Shown here piece by piece: positions 62,922 to 64,000 of a DNA stretch of 64,000 bases (position 1 is its first letter; each line of letters starts with the position of its first letter). The DNA is taken from NCBI RefSeq assembly GCF_020447205.1, contig NZ_JAJAEL010000049.1:159956-223955 (forward strand). The letters are read 5' to 3'. A program made the position numbers and the translations under genes. The notes beneath the pieces were generated by a model, which was given only the letters and a program-made list of their open reading frames with translations, made no database searches and was not told where the DNA came from. The stretch is from Thalassolituus alkanivorans. Lineage in GTDB: Bacteria > Pseudomonadota > Gammaproteobacteria > Pseudomonadales > Oceanobacteraceae.

Positions 62922-63950
62922 GTGAAAGTCCTGCTGATTAAAACCTCATCGCTGGGGGATGTGTTCCATACCCTGCCGGCGCTGGAAGATGCCTGGCGGG
63001 CGATTCCCGGACTGGAAGTCGACTGGGTGGTGGAAGAAGCTTTTGCTGCAATTCCGACCTGGCATCCGGCAGTCAAAAAAGTCATCCCGGTGGCCTGGCG
63101 GCGCTGGCGTAAAAATCTGCGTGATAAAGCCAATCGGGCTGAGATGAAAGCCTTCTGGCGTGATCTGCGTGCCACCGAATATGACGTGGTGCTGGATGCT
63201 CAGGGCCTGATTAAAAGCGCGGTATTTACCCGTATGGCCCGTGGCCCGCGCTTTGGTCTGGATAAGCACAGTTGCCGTGAGCCGCTGGCGGCGCGGGCCT
63301 ATCAGTTTCCTCAGAATGTAGCCAAAGGTCAGCACGCCATTCCACGGGTGCGCCAGCTGTTTGCCCAGGTGCTGGGTTATGAAGTGCCGGATGGACTGAG
63401 TTACGGCGTTGACCGCACACGCTGGCAGCGGCCGGCGGTTGACGGTGATTACTGGTTGTTTCTGCACGGCACGACCTGGATCACCAAACTCTGGCCGGAA
63501 GCTTACTGGCGTGAGCTGGCAGCTATGGTAGCGGCCAGTGGGCGTAAAGTCGTTTTGCCCTGGGGTAATGATGAAGAGCAGCAGCGCGCCGAACGTATTG
63601 CCACCGGACTGGATGGTGTTGAGGTGCTGCCGAAAATGGGCCTCAATGCGCTCAATGCTTATCTGGCCCATGCGCAGGCCGTGGTTGGCGTGGATACCGG
63701 TTTATCCCATGTGGTTGCCGCGCTGGAAGTACCTTCCGTGGCCATTTATGGCGCCACCGATTCAACCCTGACCGGCGTATTAGGCCCACAGGTTGAAGTC
63801 ATGCGCAGCGGTTACAGCGATTGTGCTCCCTGTCTGTCGAAAACCTGCCTGAAAAATGAGCCCGGCGATATTCAGCCGCCTTGTTATCGTGAGATCAGCC
63901 CGCAACGGGTGTTCGATCATTTGCTTGGCCGTCTGAACTCAGCCGGCTGA
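62922..63950 (+). CDS. waaC: ADP-heptose:LPS heptosyltransferase I
   Basis: 342 residues. N-terminal KVLLIKTSSLGDVFHTLPAL is the GT9 heptosyltransferase start, with the SSLGD motif. Later HGTTWITKLWPEAYWREL and VGVDTGLSHVVAALEVPSVA (nucleotide-sugar contacts) and the GYSDCAPCLSKTCLK Cys-rich stretch are typical of RfaC. It adds the first heptose to Kdo2-lipid A. GTG start at 62922 with GGAG upstream. Divergent from the flippase-like gene. Confidence 0.93.
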   Translation: MKVLLIKTSSLGDVFHTLPALEDAWRAIPGLEVDWVVEEAFAAIPTWHPAVKKVIPVAWRRWRKNLRDKANRAEMKAFWRDLRATEYDVVLDAQGLIKSAVFTRMARGPRFGLDKHSCREPLAARAYQFPQNVAKGQHAIPRVRQLFAQVLGYEVPDGLSYGVDRTRWQRPAVDGDYWLFLHGTTWITKLWPEAYWRELAAMVAASGRKVVLPWGNDEEQQRAERIATGLDGVEVLPKMGLNALNAYLAHAQAVVGVDTGLSHVVAALEVPSVAIYGATDSTLTGVLGPQVEVMRSGYSDCAPCLSKTCLKNEPGDIQPPCYREISPQRVFDHLLGRLNSAG

Positions 63951-63982
63951 TGAAATCCCCGGTAATTCGGCAGCAATAAAAA

Positions 63983-64000
63983 CGGGCGCTATGGCGCCCG
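63983..64000 (+). terminator. Terminator after waaC (cut by window end)
   Basis: CGGGCGC-TATG-GCGCCCG preceded by AAAAA; the expected T-run lies beyond the window. Confidence 0.7.

Overview
The window reads as chromosome of a marine-type gammaproteobacterium, most likely in the Oceanospirillales (Thalassolituus/Oceanobacter-like). This is inferred from the gene families: a nitrate-assimilation locus with a PP2C-kinase fusion, RecBCD, E. coli-like FabB, a YqiJ/YqiK flotillin pair and a single-chain acetyl-CoA carboxylase. No taxonomic marker is present, so the placement is tentative. No rRNA, tRNA, CRISPR array, prophage or insertion sequence was seen.

Layout. (a) 1-15.3 kb is a nitrate/nitrite assimilation region. 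On the plus strand are the nirB 3' end, nirD, a NarK-type transporter and a phosphatase-kinase fusion. On the minus strand are nasR, then nrtA-nrtB-nrtD, an outer-membrane porin and a NasC-like flavoprotein. A DMT exporter, a MocR regulator and an SMR exporter sit between the two halves. The nrtA leader carries a sigma-54-like promoter, two AANGGC hexaloops and a strong intrinsic terminator, as expected for ANTAR (NasR) antitermination. (b) 15.4-21.1 kb holds two paralogous di-haem lipoproteins, a beta-helix lipoprotein and a membrane-bound AraC-type regulator; the function is unknown. (c) 21.4-24.3 kb: a YgiQ radical SAM enzyme and a nitroreductase. (d) 24.5-28.8 kb: a TonB receptor, a small membrane protein and a PepSY reductase (iron/siderophore uptake). 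(e) 28.8-29.5 kb: a relic of an integron cassette array, with one intact cassette gene, two attC-like sites and the 3' end of a second cassette gene. (f) 29.9-40.6 kb: alanine dehydrogenase, four REP elements and recC-recB-recD with ATGA overlaps. (g) 40.6-46.7 kb: a ribbon-helix-helix-like regulator with a large palindrome at its promoter, PspA, YqiJ, flotillin and a DUF748/AsmA-like protein, which together look like a membrane-maintenance module. (h) 46.8-51.3 kb: an M19 dipeptidase, a PrcB-like lipoprotein and a chemoreceptor broken by a one-base frameshift. (i) 51.3-58.1 kb: a giant fused acetyl-CoA carboxylase, fabB and a small divergent HTH-like gene. (j) 58.1-64 kb: a cluster for lipid-linked glycosyl transfer (PAP2, GT39-like, GT2, flippase-like) and heptosyltransferase WaaC.

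How the parts work together. In (a), nitrate enters by NrtABD or NarK, crosses the outer membrane perhaps through the porin, and nitrite is reduced by NirBD. NasR senses nitrate/nitrite and lets RNA polymerase pass the leader terminator. The nitrate reductase NasA is not in the window. The least explained loci are the di-haem/beta-helix set, the fused carboxylase and the RHH-PspA-flotillin operon.
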